The notes: generated by a model not told the origin, from the letters alone. Positions 20,312 through 30,567 are shown, counted from the stretch's first letter. The stretch is 64,000 nucleotides of DNA from a cyanobacterium endosymbiont of Epithemia clementina EcSB (GCF_029919255.1 NZ_CP123991.1:2519833-2583832); one strand, 5' to 3'. Program-made: numbers and translations.

Positions 20312-20797
20312 ATTGTTGACGCAGTTACTAATTCGATTAGAAATTATAATCTGACCGGACGTTATCTGGATTAAGACGCGATGGATAGGCTTAAGGACTA
20401 TTTATTTAGTATGAATTGCATCAGTGCGGCTGTAGTCATTCATTAATGCTAATTATCCTGAGTTTTTAAAACAAGCTGGACTTTAATTATTTGAATAAAT
20501 ATCTGAATTAGTTTTTTCTAGAGTAAACACTTATATTCAGCTTTTTTACAAGGTATAGACTATTATCTACCCTATTCCAGTTATACTTTGGCGGCTGATG
20601 CTCTCAATGTTCTTTATAAACGGGTATTACAAGGGTTGCACAAAACCTATAACTCTTTGAGAGTTCCCATTAGCTTAACAATCAAGGAGGTCCAAATTAT
20701 GAAAGAGATGGTCAAAACGATAGTGACTAATACTAGGGTTAAAGATATGTTATTCATCGATGAATTATCCGAGCACATAATTCTTAATCCTAGTTAA
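20312..20797 (+). pseudogene. apcF: Allophycocyanin beta-18 (ApcF) pseudogene
   Basis: One continuous frame of 161 codons matches ApcF, a phycobilisome core subunit of about 169 residues, from end to end. The N-terminal part reads DAVTNSIRNYNLTGRYLD, stop, DAMDRLKDYL; the C-terminal part reads GIDYYLPYSSYTLAAD, RVLQGLHKTYNSLRVPIS and VQIMKEMV. The start is ATT where ATG is expected. There are seven in-frame stops, the first at 20372. The chromophore-binding Cys of the YAACLRD motif is replaced by Phe (YSAFLQG), and the Arg in DYYLRY by Pro. No net frameshift has occurred. Of the core paralogues ApcF fits best (ERVLQGL, IQIMKEM-like segments), though ApcB remains possible. The gene is certainly dead. 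Confidence 0.88.
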
Positions 20798-20963
20798 ATT
20801 TTTGTTTAAGTCCGTTAAAAATTAGTGAGATTCTTAGAGGCAATCACTATCACTATTTCTCAGTCAACAGTAATTACTTCTCTAAATCAAAAAAGATTGT
20901 TAGGATGTAAACTTAGTGTAACTAAAATTATTCGAGAAGCACCCAGTTTGAACGTCAGGAACA

Positions 20964-21296
20964 ATGAGTATAGGACCATCTATGGGAGTTAAACTGAAAC
21001 TAATTGTGGCTGTCCCCTCGGTTACCCCCAAAGGGTCAACCGAGGTTATACGGAGTGTTTACCCTAACTATAAAGTTATAGTACTTAATGATGATTTCAA
21101 TACCTTTGAGCATGTTGCTAACTGCTTAATGAAGTACATACCAAACATGACTGGTGATCACGCTTGGGAATTGACATACCAAGTACATGATGAGGGACAG
21201 GCAATTGTCTGGGTCGGTCCTCAAGAACCTGCTGAACTCTATCATCAGCAGTTACGGCGAGAAGGATTAACTATGGCTCCTTTAGAGGAAGCTTAA
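20964..21296 (+). CDS. clpS: ATP-dependent Clp protease adaptor ClpS
   Basis: A 110-residue ClpS adaptor, which binds ClpA/ClpC and delivers N-degron substrates. The fold is complete: KVIVLNDDFNTFEHVANCL (about 42-60), with the substrate-pocket NDD and H residues, GDHAWELTYQVHDEGQAIVW, and LYHQQLRREGLTMAPLEE at the C-terminus. A weak AGGAACA precedes the ATG. Residues 1-35 are a variable extension; an alternative start is Met7. It is followed 4 nt later by a DUF2103 gene, so the two are probably cotranscribed. Confidence 0.95.
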   Translation: MSIGPSMGVKLKLIVAVPSVTPKGSTEVIRSVYPNYKVIVLNDDFNTFEHVANCLMKYIPNMTGDHAWELTYQVHDEGQAIVWVGPQEPAELYHQQLRREGLTMAPLEEA

Positions 21297-21300
21297 AATT

Positions 21301-21588
21301 ATGCCTAAATCTAAAGGACGGCTGGTTTGGAATCATTCAACTCACCTTCAAGGACTAATTCCTATCCTTGAAAAGCTGATTAATTGCACTGGAATTGTTA
21401 CGGTTACTCCTGGGGTAATCAGCTGTTCTAAAAGTCACTATCCTTATTTAAGATTGCGGATCTCTGTTCCCGTTCGTGGCGGTTATAAGGTGATTGCTAG
21501 ACAAGGAAAAACAGTTCAAGAAATCTTTATCATTACAAAGTTAAGTCGTCAAGAGTTGGAAACTGCTATTAATACGGTTCTTAATTAG
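21301..21588 (+). CDS. DUF2103-family protein
   Basis: A 95-residue member of the cyanobacterial/archaeal DUF2103 family, described as a predicted metal-binding protein. The family signature WNHSTHLQGLIPILEKL is at 10-26, followed by GIVTVTPGVISCSKSH and a strongly basic strand (LRLRISVPVRGGYKVIAR). The start lies 4 nt after clpS, indicating one transcript. The molecular role is unknown. The basic beta-rich second half could contact nucleic acid, but this is speculation. Confidence 0.8.
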   Translation: MPKSKGRLVWNHSTHLQGLIPILEKLINCTGIVTVTPGVISCSKSHYPYLRLRISVPVRGGYKVIARQGKTVQEIFIITKLSRQELETAINTVLN

Positions 21589-23839
21589 AGTTTAATAAAA
21601 AAAGTAACACCTCTCAGATAAGTCGGCGACATTAAGTTAACTAGTGTTCCATATGTAGATATGTCTAAATTTTTTCAAACTACTGAACTCCGACGAGTTC
21701 GATATCAACAATCAAATTTTAGACGAAGCCTACTATGGGATAATTGACATCAAACCTAATTTTAAAATCATTAATGTCAGTAACAATTGACGACTTGACT
21801 TTTCGTTTAACGAATTGGTAATTGTCGATTTACTACAATTACTAATTTCTTTTGATAAGAGCCATAGGCTCAACTCTAGGGCATAGTAACAGTTATTTTT
21901 TTACCCTGGCCTTATGCTAACAACTACTTTTTCAGGGCCGGTAATAATATTACCCTGATCTAGAGAAAATTATAAATTTTCACAGTTAACTGAAGAATTA
22001 AAACTCGAAAAATTTTATCTTATTTTATATTTATTTAATGTTATTATCACTACTCAGTTTATGACTGTCTATTACTACAGATAGTATATTTTTTATTTTA
22101 GAAAAAACTAAATTTTAAATAGTTAAACGTGAATTAATGAAACTATGTTTCATTATTTATCTGATTAATTTTAAATATGGTTGAATAAAATTAATATTTT
22201 TATATTAACTATATATACGTTAAAAATATAATTTATGTTACTTAGATTAGTTTAGTAATTTTGTTATTTAACTCTATTAAATTAAGTAATGAACTACAAG
22301 TTCATCTAAAAAAATAATCTATTTTTTAGATTATTTTAATTTAAGTTAAACTTATAAAATACGCGTATATACTAAGGTATTATCAAGAACAATTGCCGTA
22401 TTTATGATTTTCTTTTTTTAAATAATAAATATCTCCACTTCTAAACTATTTGAGTCTGAGTTAAATTCGATAGTTTATGTTACTGTTATCGTCAATTCAT
22501 ATTCATCTTAAACGTCCTACTGGCTAACCAATAGTAAACTTAAACTTGATATTCTAATTATCTGGTAAAAATAGGATAATTATTCGCAATTTAATCCCTA
22601 GATAGAAGATATTTTTTTGGAAATTAACACTGTTTTTTTTTGAATTAAAACTGTAACGATTAAAGTGATTATTTTTTCTAACTTTATCTACCAAGACATA
22701 TATCTATTTTTTTGAAAGAAACTATTATTTTTTTCGATAAATAGTTTTTCTCATAAATATATTGATATTTATTCAAGATTCAACATATTTGTATATCTAA
22801 TGTTAGATTAGACGTATAGTACATATGCAAGTATAGTTTTTATATAACTTAATGATGCTTACTGATAAAACTAAATAGAAGCTGGATATCCATAGAGTAA
22901 ATTGAATTACAGATAAAAATTATAAATAAAAATCAGTAACTGACTTTTATTTTAGAGATAAAGCTATCCTTGGTTATGAGAATCAGAATTCAGTTAGTCC
23001 TAAATTTGTTGAACAAAAAAGCCTAATCGCAACAAGCTCAACAAAGCACAGAATTTAGAAAGTAAGTATATCAACAATAGGATTATTTAGTTGTACAGGT
23101 AGAATTAATATATCATGCGGCGCATTAGACTACAAAGTAATTAACTTAGATGAGTTATGATTACATTTTTATGTAGCATATAAATTAATTAAGGAAATTT
23201 TTTGCATATCAGGGAAACATATCAATGTTTCTATCCTAGATAAGTTTATTGAATAATTGAAAGTCATGCTTCGCAGATGCTTAAATACGTTTGAGCGTGG
23301 GGAAAAACAAAAATGCACAGTTACGCCGGGGACGTAGTTGCTAAACTTTGCGGGTTCAATTTTTACCAATGATCTTCATCCTAATGAGTAAAGAGATCAA
23401 ATAAGATGGTGAAAAGGTAGTTAATGAGTCAAGTGAACAGTGTTTACTCTGATTGTTTATAAGATGCCATAAGAAAATTTGGAGAAGTGGCGATCAAAAA
23501 TCAGTATATGTAAGCAAGCTTTTTAGACCGTGGCGAAGTTGCATGAAGTATAAAGTGATTATATAAAAACAGCATCTGCTAAAAATGTAGATATAGAAAA
23601 TAATTTTGACAAGATAGTTATTGATGACGTCTAGGCGGGAGTTTGTGACGTTGATACAAATCGAAATTATCTTAAAATTTAAGCAATAAATACCAAAATA
23701 TCGACTTCTTAGTCTTGGCATTAGCTACAATATTATCGCCTCATTTGAAACTTCTTTTCTAGACGAGTAAGAACTAGTCATTCAGTTTACAGAAGGTGAG
23801 TTAGCAACAATTGAGGAGTTGTAAGTCGATATCAATCGA
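21589..23839. other. Large AT-rich spacer (2.25 kb) with a possible relic at its right end
   Basis: No intact gene. From 21589 to about 23100 it is very AT-rich with stops in all frames. From about 23160 to 23830 composition rises and several short coding-like plus-strand stretches appear, for example ERGEKQKCTVTPGT near 23290, KNVDIENNFDKIVIDDV near 23580 and QFTEGELATIEEL near 23790. They may be one badly frameshifted gene, which I cannot identify. The minus-strand ORFs here (23169-23369, 23494-23721) look fortuitous. Confidence 0.45.
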
Positions 23840-26557
23840 TTAATCACTCATTATTTGTTTAACTAATTCTTCCGCTTCTTCTTTAGTTTGAATCGTCTTA
23901 TCTAAAGTAGAACTCAATAAACTATCTAAAACAATTTTGTATTTAGGCCCTGGTTTATAACCCATTGCTTTTAAATCATTGCCATTTAATAGAGGCTGAA
24001 TATTCGACCATTTTGTAATATATTCCCAAATTGTACGACGAATTTGTTTAGAAGAACGAACTGCTACTAAGATTAAATCAGGCAATCGATATGAATTAAA
24101 TAGTCTAGTTATTTCGCTTATTAGATTAAGCTCTAGGAGCTTTTCTTTTATTTCAAGTTCAATTTTTGATAATGTCTTTAAGCGTTGAATACTCTCTTTG
24201 GGTAACTGAAAATTCAGAGCAATCTTACTAGACTCTACTATCTCTAACCGATTAATCAATACCTCTAAACGAAGTAACCAATGTTCTAAGTTATTTTTAG
24301 GATCGAGATATCTTAACCAGCGAGAAATATAGCGAATTTGCCACCATAATGTATCATCTAAAACCAACTTAGAATGTAAACATAGTAAAGCATCTAGATC
24401 AGCTAATAATTTTAAAGCTGATTTCCAATAATTAGCTTCTAAAATATATTTTAATTCTGTTTTTAATCTAGTTCTCAACGCAGGGACTGTATAATTTTTA
24501 ATTATTAATTTTTCATAAATACCACTTTTAATAGCATTGCTGATAAAAGCTTTTGTTTGGGGCTCAATTTCAAATTCTAACCGCACTGCAAAGCGTACTG
24601 CACGATAAATTCTAGTCGGATCTTCAATGAAACTATTAGCATGAAGTACTCGAATTTGACGTAATTGCAAGTCTAACATTCCCCCAAAAAAGTCTAATAA
24701 TTCCCCCTCCCTTGGGGACGTTAACCTAACCGCTAGAGCATTGATTGTAAAATCTCTGCGGTATAAATCTTGACGAATAGAACTCGCTTCAACTTTGGGG
24801 TTAGCTGCAGGATAAGGATAAAATTCCATTCTTGAAGTGGCAATATCTACCAATAAAGACCCTAATTGGGGATCTCTATGCCATAACAAAGCAGCTGTTT
24901 GGAATTCTCCATGTACTGATAGTCTAGCATTTGGGAAAGTTTTTCGTAGAGTTGAAGCTAATTCAACCCCAGCTCCCACGTCAGCGGAATGACGAAATCC
25001 ATCGACGACTAGATCAATATCCTGTAGTAATAAAAATTCCTCTTCTTCTGATAAAAAAAAATCTCGAACTGCTCCACCAACTAAATATAAATGCCAGCCC
25101 CGTTTTTCTGCTTCTTTTGCAGCGAATTGCAAAAATTTCCAAATAGGAGAAGACAAACGCTGACTAATAGAAGGTAAAAAACAAGAATCTAAGGAAACTT
25201 GTTTACCATTTCTATTTTGTTTTTCTCTTCGAGTTTGATAAATTTGCCGTAATAAATCGGTTCGCGTAACAATTCCTAATAATTTATCGTTTTCAACAAC
25301 AGGTAATCTTCCCACATCATTAGTTATCATCATTGATTCAATTTCAGATAGTACAGTATCAGGCGTAATGGTTTTAAGATGCTGTGCCATATGTCCTTTA
25401 ACTGGGGCGTGACTAAGTCCATGATGGAAGGCTAAATCAAGATCTCGACGAGAAATAATGCCCACCAAGCGATCACTTTCATCTACGACGGATAATCCCG
25501 AATGACCATAGCGAAATAAGACTTTTTGCGCTTGTTCTATAGTAGTTTCTGGGCGAATTGTCCTAACAGGAGAAGACATTAAATCTCTAGCGGTTAGAGG
25601 GTAGGGGATTTTGGCAATAAATTCTTGCAATAACTTATCTAAAGTGCTTTTAGGTTCTACCTCTAGTAACATTAGAGAAGCAGCTTGTTTATGTCCTCCT
25701 CCTCCATAAACTTGAAATAGTTGACCAAGATTTATTCCCTCAATCCTGGTGCGGCCAATAACCGTTAGGTGCCCCTTTTTGTAAGGTTTGTTATTACGAC
25801 GCTTATCATAAAAGTGACCTAATAATAAAGCATCACTGTCGGTTAATTTAATTAATTGTTCAGCTAAATTAGATAACCCAGGAATAAAAGTTTCTGTTGT
25901 TAATAAAACTGAAGCAATAGCGTAACCATTAATGTCAGTTTTTTCAAAATTTTCTAACGCTTCTTGTAATAATTGTTGTAGTTTTGGAGACAAACCAAGA
26001 TTGCAATATTTAGCAATAGTTTTTACATTTGCTCCTCTTTCCATTAACCAAGCTAGGGCATAGGCATCACGGGAAGTAGATTGGGAAAAAGTAAGAGAAC
26101 CCGTATCGACATGAATCCCCAAAGCCATCACCGTTGCTTCGATAGGGTTGGGATAAACGTTTTCTCGTTGCATTCTTTCCACTATCAGGGTTGTAGTCGC
26201 CCCGACAGGTTCAATTTCAGTGAATGTAGCGGGAATGTCTGAATTTGAAGTAGTGTTGAGATGGTGATCATAGATTTCAATAGTTTTAATGTGAGGCAAA
26301 TCAAACCAGGAGGATACTGTTCCTAGACGATCGCATTTTTGACTATCTACTACCATTAGAGTACAAATTTGTTTAGGATTAACACTACGTAGTTCAATTA
26401 GGGCGAATTCATCTCGGTAAATGGCTAAAAAATCTCTAACTGCTGGATGTGCGCCCCCGGTAAGGACAATTCGACTATCCGTTTTAAGGCAAGAAAGTCC
26501 TACGGCTGCTCCTAGTGCGTCAAAATCTACGGTTTGATGGCATAAAATTAAATCCAT
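23840..26557 (-). CDS. DHH/DHHA1-CBS-CBS-tRNA nucleotidyltransferase fusion protein
   Basis: A 905-residue multidomain protein. Residues 1-310 form a DHH/DHHA1 phosphoesterase of the NrnA/RecJ type, with TVDFDALGAA (9-18), DSQKCDRLG, DHH (97-99) and GGGGHKQAA (285-293). Two CBS domains follow (about 320-440). From about 470 comes a class II nucleotidyltransferase with VGGAVRD (493-499), the catalytic DIDLVVDG (513-520), RRDFTINALA and EDPTRIYRAVRFA. This architecture is known in cyanobacteria and Aquifex, where the large enzyme works with a smaller paralogue to finish tRNA CCA ends; the smaller partner here is probably the 6991-8244 gene. The DHH part may degrade nano-RNA or cyclic dinucleotides. 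All key residues appear intact. Confidence 0.92.
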   Translation of the reverse strand: MDLILCHQTVDFDALGAAVGLSCLKTDSRIVLTGGAHPAVRDFLAIYRDEFALIELRSVNPKQICTLMVVDSQKCDRLGTVSSWFDLPHIKTIEIYDHHLNTTSNSDIPATFTEIEPVGATTTLIVERMQRENVYPNPIEATVMALGIHVDTGSLTFSQSTSRDAYALAWLMERGANVKTIAKYCNLGLSPKLQQLLQEALENFEKTDINGYAIASVLLTTETFIPGLSNLAEQLIKLTDSDALLLGHFYDKRRNNKPYKKGHLTVIGRTRIEGINLGQLFQVYGGGGHKQAASLMLLEVEPKSTLDKLLQEFIAKIPYPLTARDLMSSPVRTIRPETTIEQAQKVLFRYGHSGLSVVDESDRLVGIISRRDLDLAFHHGLSHAPVKGHMAQHLKTITPDTVLSEIESMMITNDVGRLPVVENDKLLGIVTRTDLLRQIYQTRREKQNRNGKQVSLDSCFLPSISQRLSSPIWKFLQFAAKEAEKRGWHLYLVGGAVRDFFLSEEEEFLLLQDIDLVVDGFRHSADVGAGVELASTLRKTFPNARLSVHGEFQTAALLWHRDPQLGSLLVDIATSRMEFYPYPAANPKVEASSIRQDLYRRDFTINALAVRLTSPREGELLDFFGGMLDLQLRQIRVLHANSFIEDPTRIYRAVRFAVRLEFEIEPQTKAFISNAIKSGIYEKLIIKNYTVPALRTRLKTELKYILEANYWKSALKLLADLDALLCLHSKLVLDDTLWWQIRYISRWLRYLDPKNNLEHWLLRLEVLINRLEIVESSKIALNFQLPKESIQRLKTLSKIELEIKEKLLELNLISEITRLFNSYRLPDLILVAVRSSKQIRRTIWEYITKWSNIQPLLNGNDLKAMGYKPGPKYKIVLDSLLSSTLDKTIQTKEEAEELVKQIMSD

Positions 26558-26982
26558 AGTTGGCTTAAACGTGTTTATATTTGTGAATATAAATTCAAAG
26601 ATAATCTATCTTTAACCTCAATTGTTGAAATATAATCCATAACGTAAATATTTATTGATAAAATTCTTTACTATTAAACAATTGAAGTCAGCAATCAGTT
26701 TAATTAATTATCTTATTTCTCAATTTGTAGAGACACAACAATTAGCTTGACTCAACTTAACTGTTAAATAGCTAATAATCTAGTTTTTCTAGACCAATAG
26801 TGATGTATACCAAATCAGTAGCTAATTTTTTATAAAACTTTTATCAACGCTGTATTCTGCGACTCACTCTTTCTTCTAATTAAAATCATAAAAATCGATT
26901 GATTAACTTTTATAAAAGTTAATTTTAGATAAGTATTTTACATGTAAAAATTAACTCTTTATAAAAGAAGACAAGAAAGGTC

Positions 26983-27014
26983 CTATCATCAATTTTTTAA
27001 AAAATTGATGATAG
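26983..27014. repeat. Perfect 32-nt palindrome
   Basis: CTATCATCAATTTTTT is followed immediately by its exact reverse complement, with no loop and no mismatch. It has a T6A6 centre. It could act as a bidirectional terminator, but no gene ends nearby on either strand. Confidence 0.8.
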
Positions 27015-27424
27015 ATGTAATATCTATCCACTAGTTCTATTGATGAGAAAAAAATATAATTATATTTATTTTTTACAAGAAAATACAATGTCGACTAATT
27101 CCCCTTTAGCTCTTTAGTATATAAAGCGTTTATAGTTTTATTTTATTGGTTAGATTTTGATATTTTGTAAATATAAATAATCGGCTCATAACCTATTGGA
27201 ATGTCTAAATAGTTTTAATCTATAAAGTTGGGAAATTAAAATATTATAATCATTATTGATCTACTATGTATATCTGTATAAAATTCTGATACTCCAGTTC
27301 CAACGAGAACTATAGCCACTAACGCTGAATTAACAAGATCACCAATTGAACAAATATTATTTTAAAATAAATGCTATGAGTCTTTTCCCCAAATAGACAA
27401 ACAATGACAGAATTTAAAATTGAC

Positions 27425-27454
27425 AATACATTTATCATATATGATAAATGTATT
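27425..27454. repeat. Perfect 30-nt palindrome
   Basis: AATACATTTATCATA is followed directly by its exact reverse complement. It lies about 270 nt upstream of the next start codon. It could be an operator-like site or one of the dispersed palindromes seen elsewhere in the window. Confidence 0.8.
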
Positions 27455-27722
27455 TTATAATGACATTTTGTCACGCTAGGGTATTAGCGCCCGAACTATA
27501 TCTGTGTAATTTGACTTGTCAACAAAAAACTTCCTGAAAAAATCCCAGAACAGCTCGTGTAAAAATCCTTAAAGTGTAAAGCAAGACTTGACCAATAACG
27601 ATATAGTGAACATCAGAACAATTTTTCGTTAGGCTACCTCGGTGACACAGGTTTCATTTCGTTCTAGACAACGTCAGCATCTTCTCTCATCTTCATTGTT
27701 GAAATGTTTCAAGGATTCAATA

Positions 27723-28403
27723 ATGACTGTCCTGAGCCAAAAAAGATGGCGTAAAAGGGGATTATGGTTAATGGGGTCAACCGGTCTAACCTTTATGGTC
27801 GCTTGGGATTGGAAACTAGTACTAGCCACCACCACAGGTGTTCTTGTAATGGTACTAATATACCAAATTCAAGGGGGTAATTGGCAACGTCGATGGTCAT
27901 ACTACCGTGAATTTCTCAAAGGGTTTTCAGGTAAATTAATCCTAGCAGTGAGTAGTGGAGGTTTAGGGGCTATAGTAGCCTACATTGCTGCATCTGTCTG
28001 GGCTAATGCAGAGAACCGTTGGTTAGCTATAGGATGTATTACACAGGGTATAGGAACCCTATTTAGCCTTGGACTATTGCTCTGGCAAATTGTTCAAGTT
28101 AGAGAAAAAAGTTATGAAAATCAATTTAATCAATGGATATTAGATTTAACCAGTGCTGATCCTCTTAAACGATTAATTGCTGTTCAAAGTCTGGCAAATT
28201 TTTTGAAGAAACAGTGGTTTAACCCTCATTACCACCAGCAGCTTAGAGATTATTTTGAATTAATGTTAACTAAAGAAACAGAATCATTAGTCCGTCAAGG
28301 AATTTTAGAAGGATTAGCAACGTGCAACGAGCAACAAGTACCTAATTTAAGCAAAGACACAAAAATTAGTCTGAAGCAAGAACTTAAGATTCACGAGTTA
28401 TAA
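27723..28403 (+). CDS. Conserved cyanobacterial membrane protein with helical-repeat tail
   Basis: About 226 residues. Three or four hydrophobic helices in the first two thirds (LWLMGSTGLTFMVAW; LVLATTTGVLVMVLIY; AVSSGGLGAIVAYIAAS; GIGTLFSLGLLLW) are followed by a cytoplasmic helical tail resembling HEAT/armadillo repeats (DPLKRLIAVQSLANFL; ESLVRQGILEGLATC). Cyanobacteria have such proteins annotated as armadillo-type fold-containing; function unknown. I chose ATG 27723 because AAGGA (27711-27715) sits 7 nt upstream. The frame stays open to a GTG at 27642. It lies 17 nt before the GT2 gene, so the two are probably cotranscribed. Confidence 0.7.
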   Translation: MTVLSQKRWRKRGLWLMGSTGLTFMVAWDWKLVLATTTGVLVMVLIYQIQGGNWQRRWSYYREFLKGFSGKLILAVSSGGLGAIVAYIAASVWANAENRWLAIGCITQGIGTLFSLGLLLWQIVQVREKSYENQFNQWILDLTSADPLKRLIAVQSLANFLKKQWFNPHYHQQLRDYFELMLTKETESLVRQGILEGLATCNEQQVPNLSKDTKISLKQELKIHEL

Positions 28404-28420
28404 TTTTATGTCAAGATTCA

Positions 28421-29101
28421 ATGATAGAAATTAGTATTATTATTCCTGTATTAAATGAAGAAACTGTCATTGTAAAAACTTTGAACAATCTGCAGAAAGA
28501 TGAAGCTATTGAGGTAATTATTGTTGATGGTGGAAGTCAAGATAATACCGTTCAATTAGTGCGGAATATGGGGGTAAAAATAATAAAGTCTACTCAAGCT
28601 AATCGATCACTACAAATGAATCAAGGAGCCTTATTGGCAACAGGAAATATTCTTTTATTTCTTCATGCAGATACTATATTGCCCCAAGGATATGATCAGC
28701 TGATACTTAATAGTTTTTTAAATTCAAAAATTGTTGGGGGAGCTTTTAGATTAAAAATCGATCTTTCCCTATTTTCACTCCGTTTAATTGAAATTTTAGT
28801 TAACTGGCGATCACAATTTTGTTCGATTCCTTATGGTGATCAAGGAATTTTCGTTAAGACCTCAGTATTTCGAGAAATAGGAGGGTTTACAAACTTTCCA
28901 ATTATGGAAGATTTCGAGTTTATACAAAGGCTCAAAAAAAGAGGAAAAATCATTATTTTGTCAGCTAAAGTAGTGACTTCTGGCCGTCGTTGGCAAAAAT
29001 TAGGAGTAATTAAAACAACGCTCATTAATCAACTGATTATTCTAGGATACTATCTAGGAATTCCTCCGAAGAAATTAGCGCAATGGTATCGTGGAAAATA
29101 A
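28421..29101 (+). CDS. GT2-family glycosyltransferase, TIGR04283-like
   Basis: A 226-residue GT-A fold transferase. The nucleotide-sugar pocket starts with ISIIIPVLNEE (4-14) and EVIIVDGGSQDNT (31-43), and the metal-binding motif HADT lies near 78. GGAFRLK, YGDQGIFVK and MEDFEFIQRLKKRGK complete the family pattern. It belongs to the TIGR04283 group, associated with arsenosugar or selenosugar-type biosynthesis in some genomes. The acceptor here is unknown. It has no membrane anchor and is coupled to the upstream membrane protein. Confidence 0.85.
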   Translation: MIEISIIIPVLNEETVIVKTLNNLQKDEAIEVIIVDGGSQDNTVQLVRNMGVKIIKSTQANRSLQMNQGALLATGNILLFLHADTILPQGYDQLILNSFLNSKIVGGAFRLKIDLSLFSLRLIEILVNWRSQFCSIPYGDQGIFVKTSVFREIGGFTNFPIMEDFEFIQRLKKRGKIIILSAKVVTSGRRWQKLGVIKTTLINQLIILGYYLGIPPKKLAQWYRGK

Positions 29102-29163
29102 CATATATATATATCTAAATAGTATTTATAATAAGAAATTTTTTTAAAATTAACTGGCAGAAA

Positions 29164-29520
29164 ATAGAAACTCTAAAAATCCATCATGTTGCTATTGTTC
29201 CTTATAACTATAAAAAGACAGAATATTTTTATGCCAAAGTACTTAACTTTTTTTAAAAATAAAAATTTTAGAGAATAAAAGAGTATTCTAAGCTAGATGT
29301 GAGGGCAAGAAAATCAAGATACGAGTGGACTTTTTTTGTCTTGCTTCTGGGATTAGTAGCCCAAAAGATTCCGGACTAAGACATATTGCTTTTAAAATCT
29401 AAAGTCTATAAAAAGTTATCGCTAATTGGGATTTTCCCAAAAATTTAGATTAAAAGAGTTAAAATTTACAAATTAACAAATTTAAACCGCAGTTTATTCA
29501 AAAATATGTGAGTTGTTTGT
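29164..29520 (+). pseudogene. VOC-family (glyoxalase/dioxygenase fold) pseudogene
   Basis: The first half of a vicinal-oxygen-chelate protein is still legible: HHVAIVPYNYKKTEYFYAKVL (29182 onward), then a frame change and SGISSPKDSGLRHIAFKI at about 29345-29398. These match the HHVAI...YxKSxxFYxxVLGF and GLRHLAFxV signatures of small VOC proteins. Internal stops and at least one frameshift kill it. The second half is too decayed to follow. It lies just upstream of the dead glutathionyl-hydroquinone reductase. Confidence 0.7.
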
Positions 29521-29661
29521 TAGGATTTATAAAAAAAATACACAAAAAAGTAGATATCCAATGCTCATATACCTCAACTACGGCAGTAATTAATTAAGAA
29601 TTAAGAAATAAATTATGAGACTTTTAATTGATCATTTTTAGCATAATCAATAGTATAGTGT

Positions 29662-30567
29662 GACGCCAAAAGTATCAGAAAAACATTTTATTCAAAAATC
29701 TTCTCAGCTTCGTAATTAGGTGATATCAGATGAAAATATAGGGATATATAGAAAAGACGGTTTTAAAACAGGACCTGGATGTTCTCATTCATATGTTCTC
29801 TATACTTGTCTACAAGCCCATTTTAATCTTAATTTTTTAGGCTTTTAATAGCCTAAAAAATATGATTTCTATTTCTGTCGTTCATTAGTTTATGGGAGGA
29901 GTTGATTGCAAGGTTCAAGAAGAAGAAAGGAGAATTCCTGATTTCATCAATGGTGTTCGATATTTATATAAAGTTTATACTAATGCTAATTATAACTATA
30001 CACTAAGGATGATAGTTCTCGTTCTTTGGGGTAAGACAACTGACACAATTATTTTAAATAAATCCTCAGTAATAATTTGGATATTAAATAGTGTTTTTGA
30101 TAAACTTAGAGCAAACCCCAAGTATTATTATTCAGTAAAATTAAAAGAAGAAAGAGAATAAATAGACGCGATCAATGACCAAATTTATAATAGCGTCGAT
30201 AATGAGGTTTATAAATCGTGATTGTAAACGACGCAACAATCTCAAGAATAAAGTGTTATTTACCTATTTAAAACCTTAGATTCTTTAAAAAAAAAATTAT
30301 CTAATTCTTAACATCTAGTTAGACTCTCAATTAACTGAAGCAGACTAACAATTATTTACAACTTCATTCAGCTTTGATCCGATATATGTCAGTTTTTTAA
30401 ACTATAAAAAATGTCGTTTTTTTGAAAAGAAGAACTTATAAAGATAAGTACGGCAACTATATCAATTTTCTCATGTAACTGAAACAATTTATTTTAAACA
30501 CGTTAAAACTTTTTTTTATAAGAGTAATAAAAAATTAATCCTACAGAATTGTATCCATTTAACCTAA
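29662..30567 (+). pseudogene. Glutathionyl-hydroquinone reductase (YqjG/ECM4, GST Xi class) pseudogene
   Basis: The whole gene is recognisable in decayed form. Successive segments are FIQKSSQLRN and DGFKTGPG; a ruined active site TCLQAH where the family has ACPWAHRT (the Cys is kept, the Pro-Trp lost); LKNMISISVVH; the best stretch IPDFINGVRYLYKVYT with NANYNYT and VLVLWGKTTDTII (29892-30161); then INDQIYNSVDNEVYK, LFKTLDSL, LVRLSIN, IYNFIQL and LYQFSHVTETIYFKHVKT near the end. Many stops and several frameshifts separate them. The normal length is about 310-330 residues, and the 906 bp here accounts for nearly all of it. The intact enzyme reduces glutathionyl-quinones. The GST at 38804 is an unrelated intact paralogue class. 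Confidence 0.82.

Larger units (their letters stand above)
26558..27722. other. AT-rich spacer (1.2 kb) with two perfect palindromes
   Basis: There is no gene. Two loop-less palindromes (26983-27014 and 27425-27454) are listed separately. A small CGCTA/TAGCG hairpin lies near 27480. The last 150 bp should hold the promoter of the following membrane-protein gene, but I see no certain elements. Confidence 0.55.

Noticed and set aside
20588-20797. 69-codon ORF starting at TTG as a separate small gene
   Set aside because: It is the 3' third of the apcF pseudogene; the AAGGAGG at 20683 is inside the old coding sequence (codons for Lys-Glu-Val) and not a real ribosome site.
29892-30161. 89-codon ORF as a stand-alone hypothetical protein
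   Set aside because: It is the longest stop-free piece of the decayed glutathionyl-hydroquinone reductase, with homologous text continuing on both sides.
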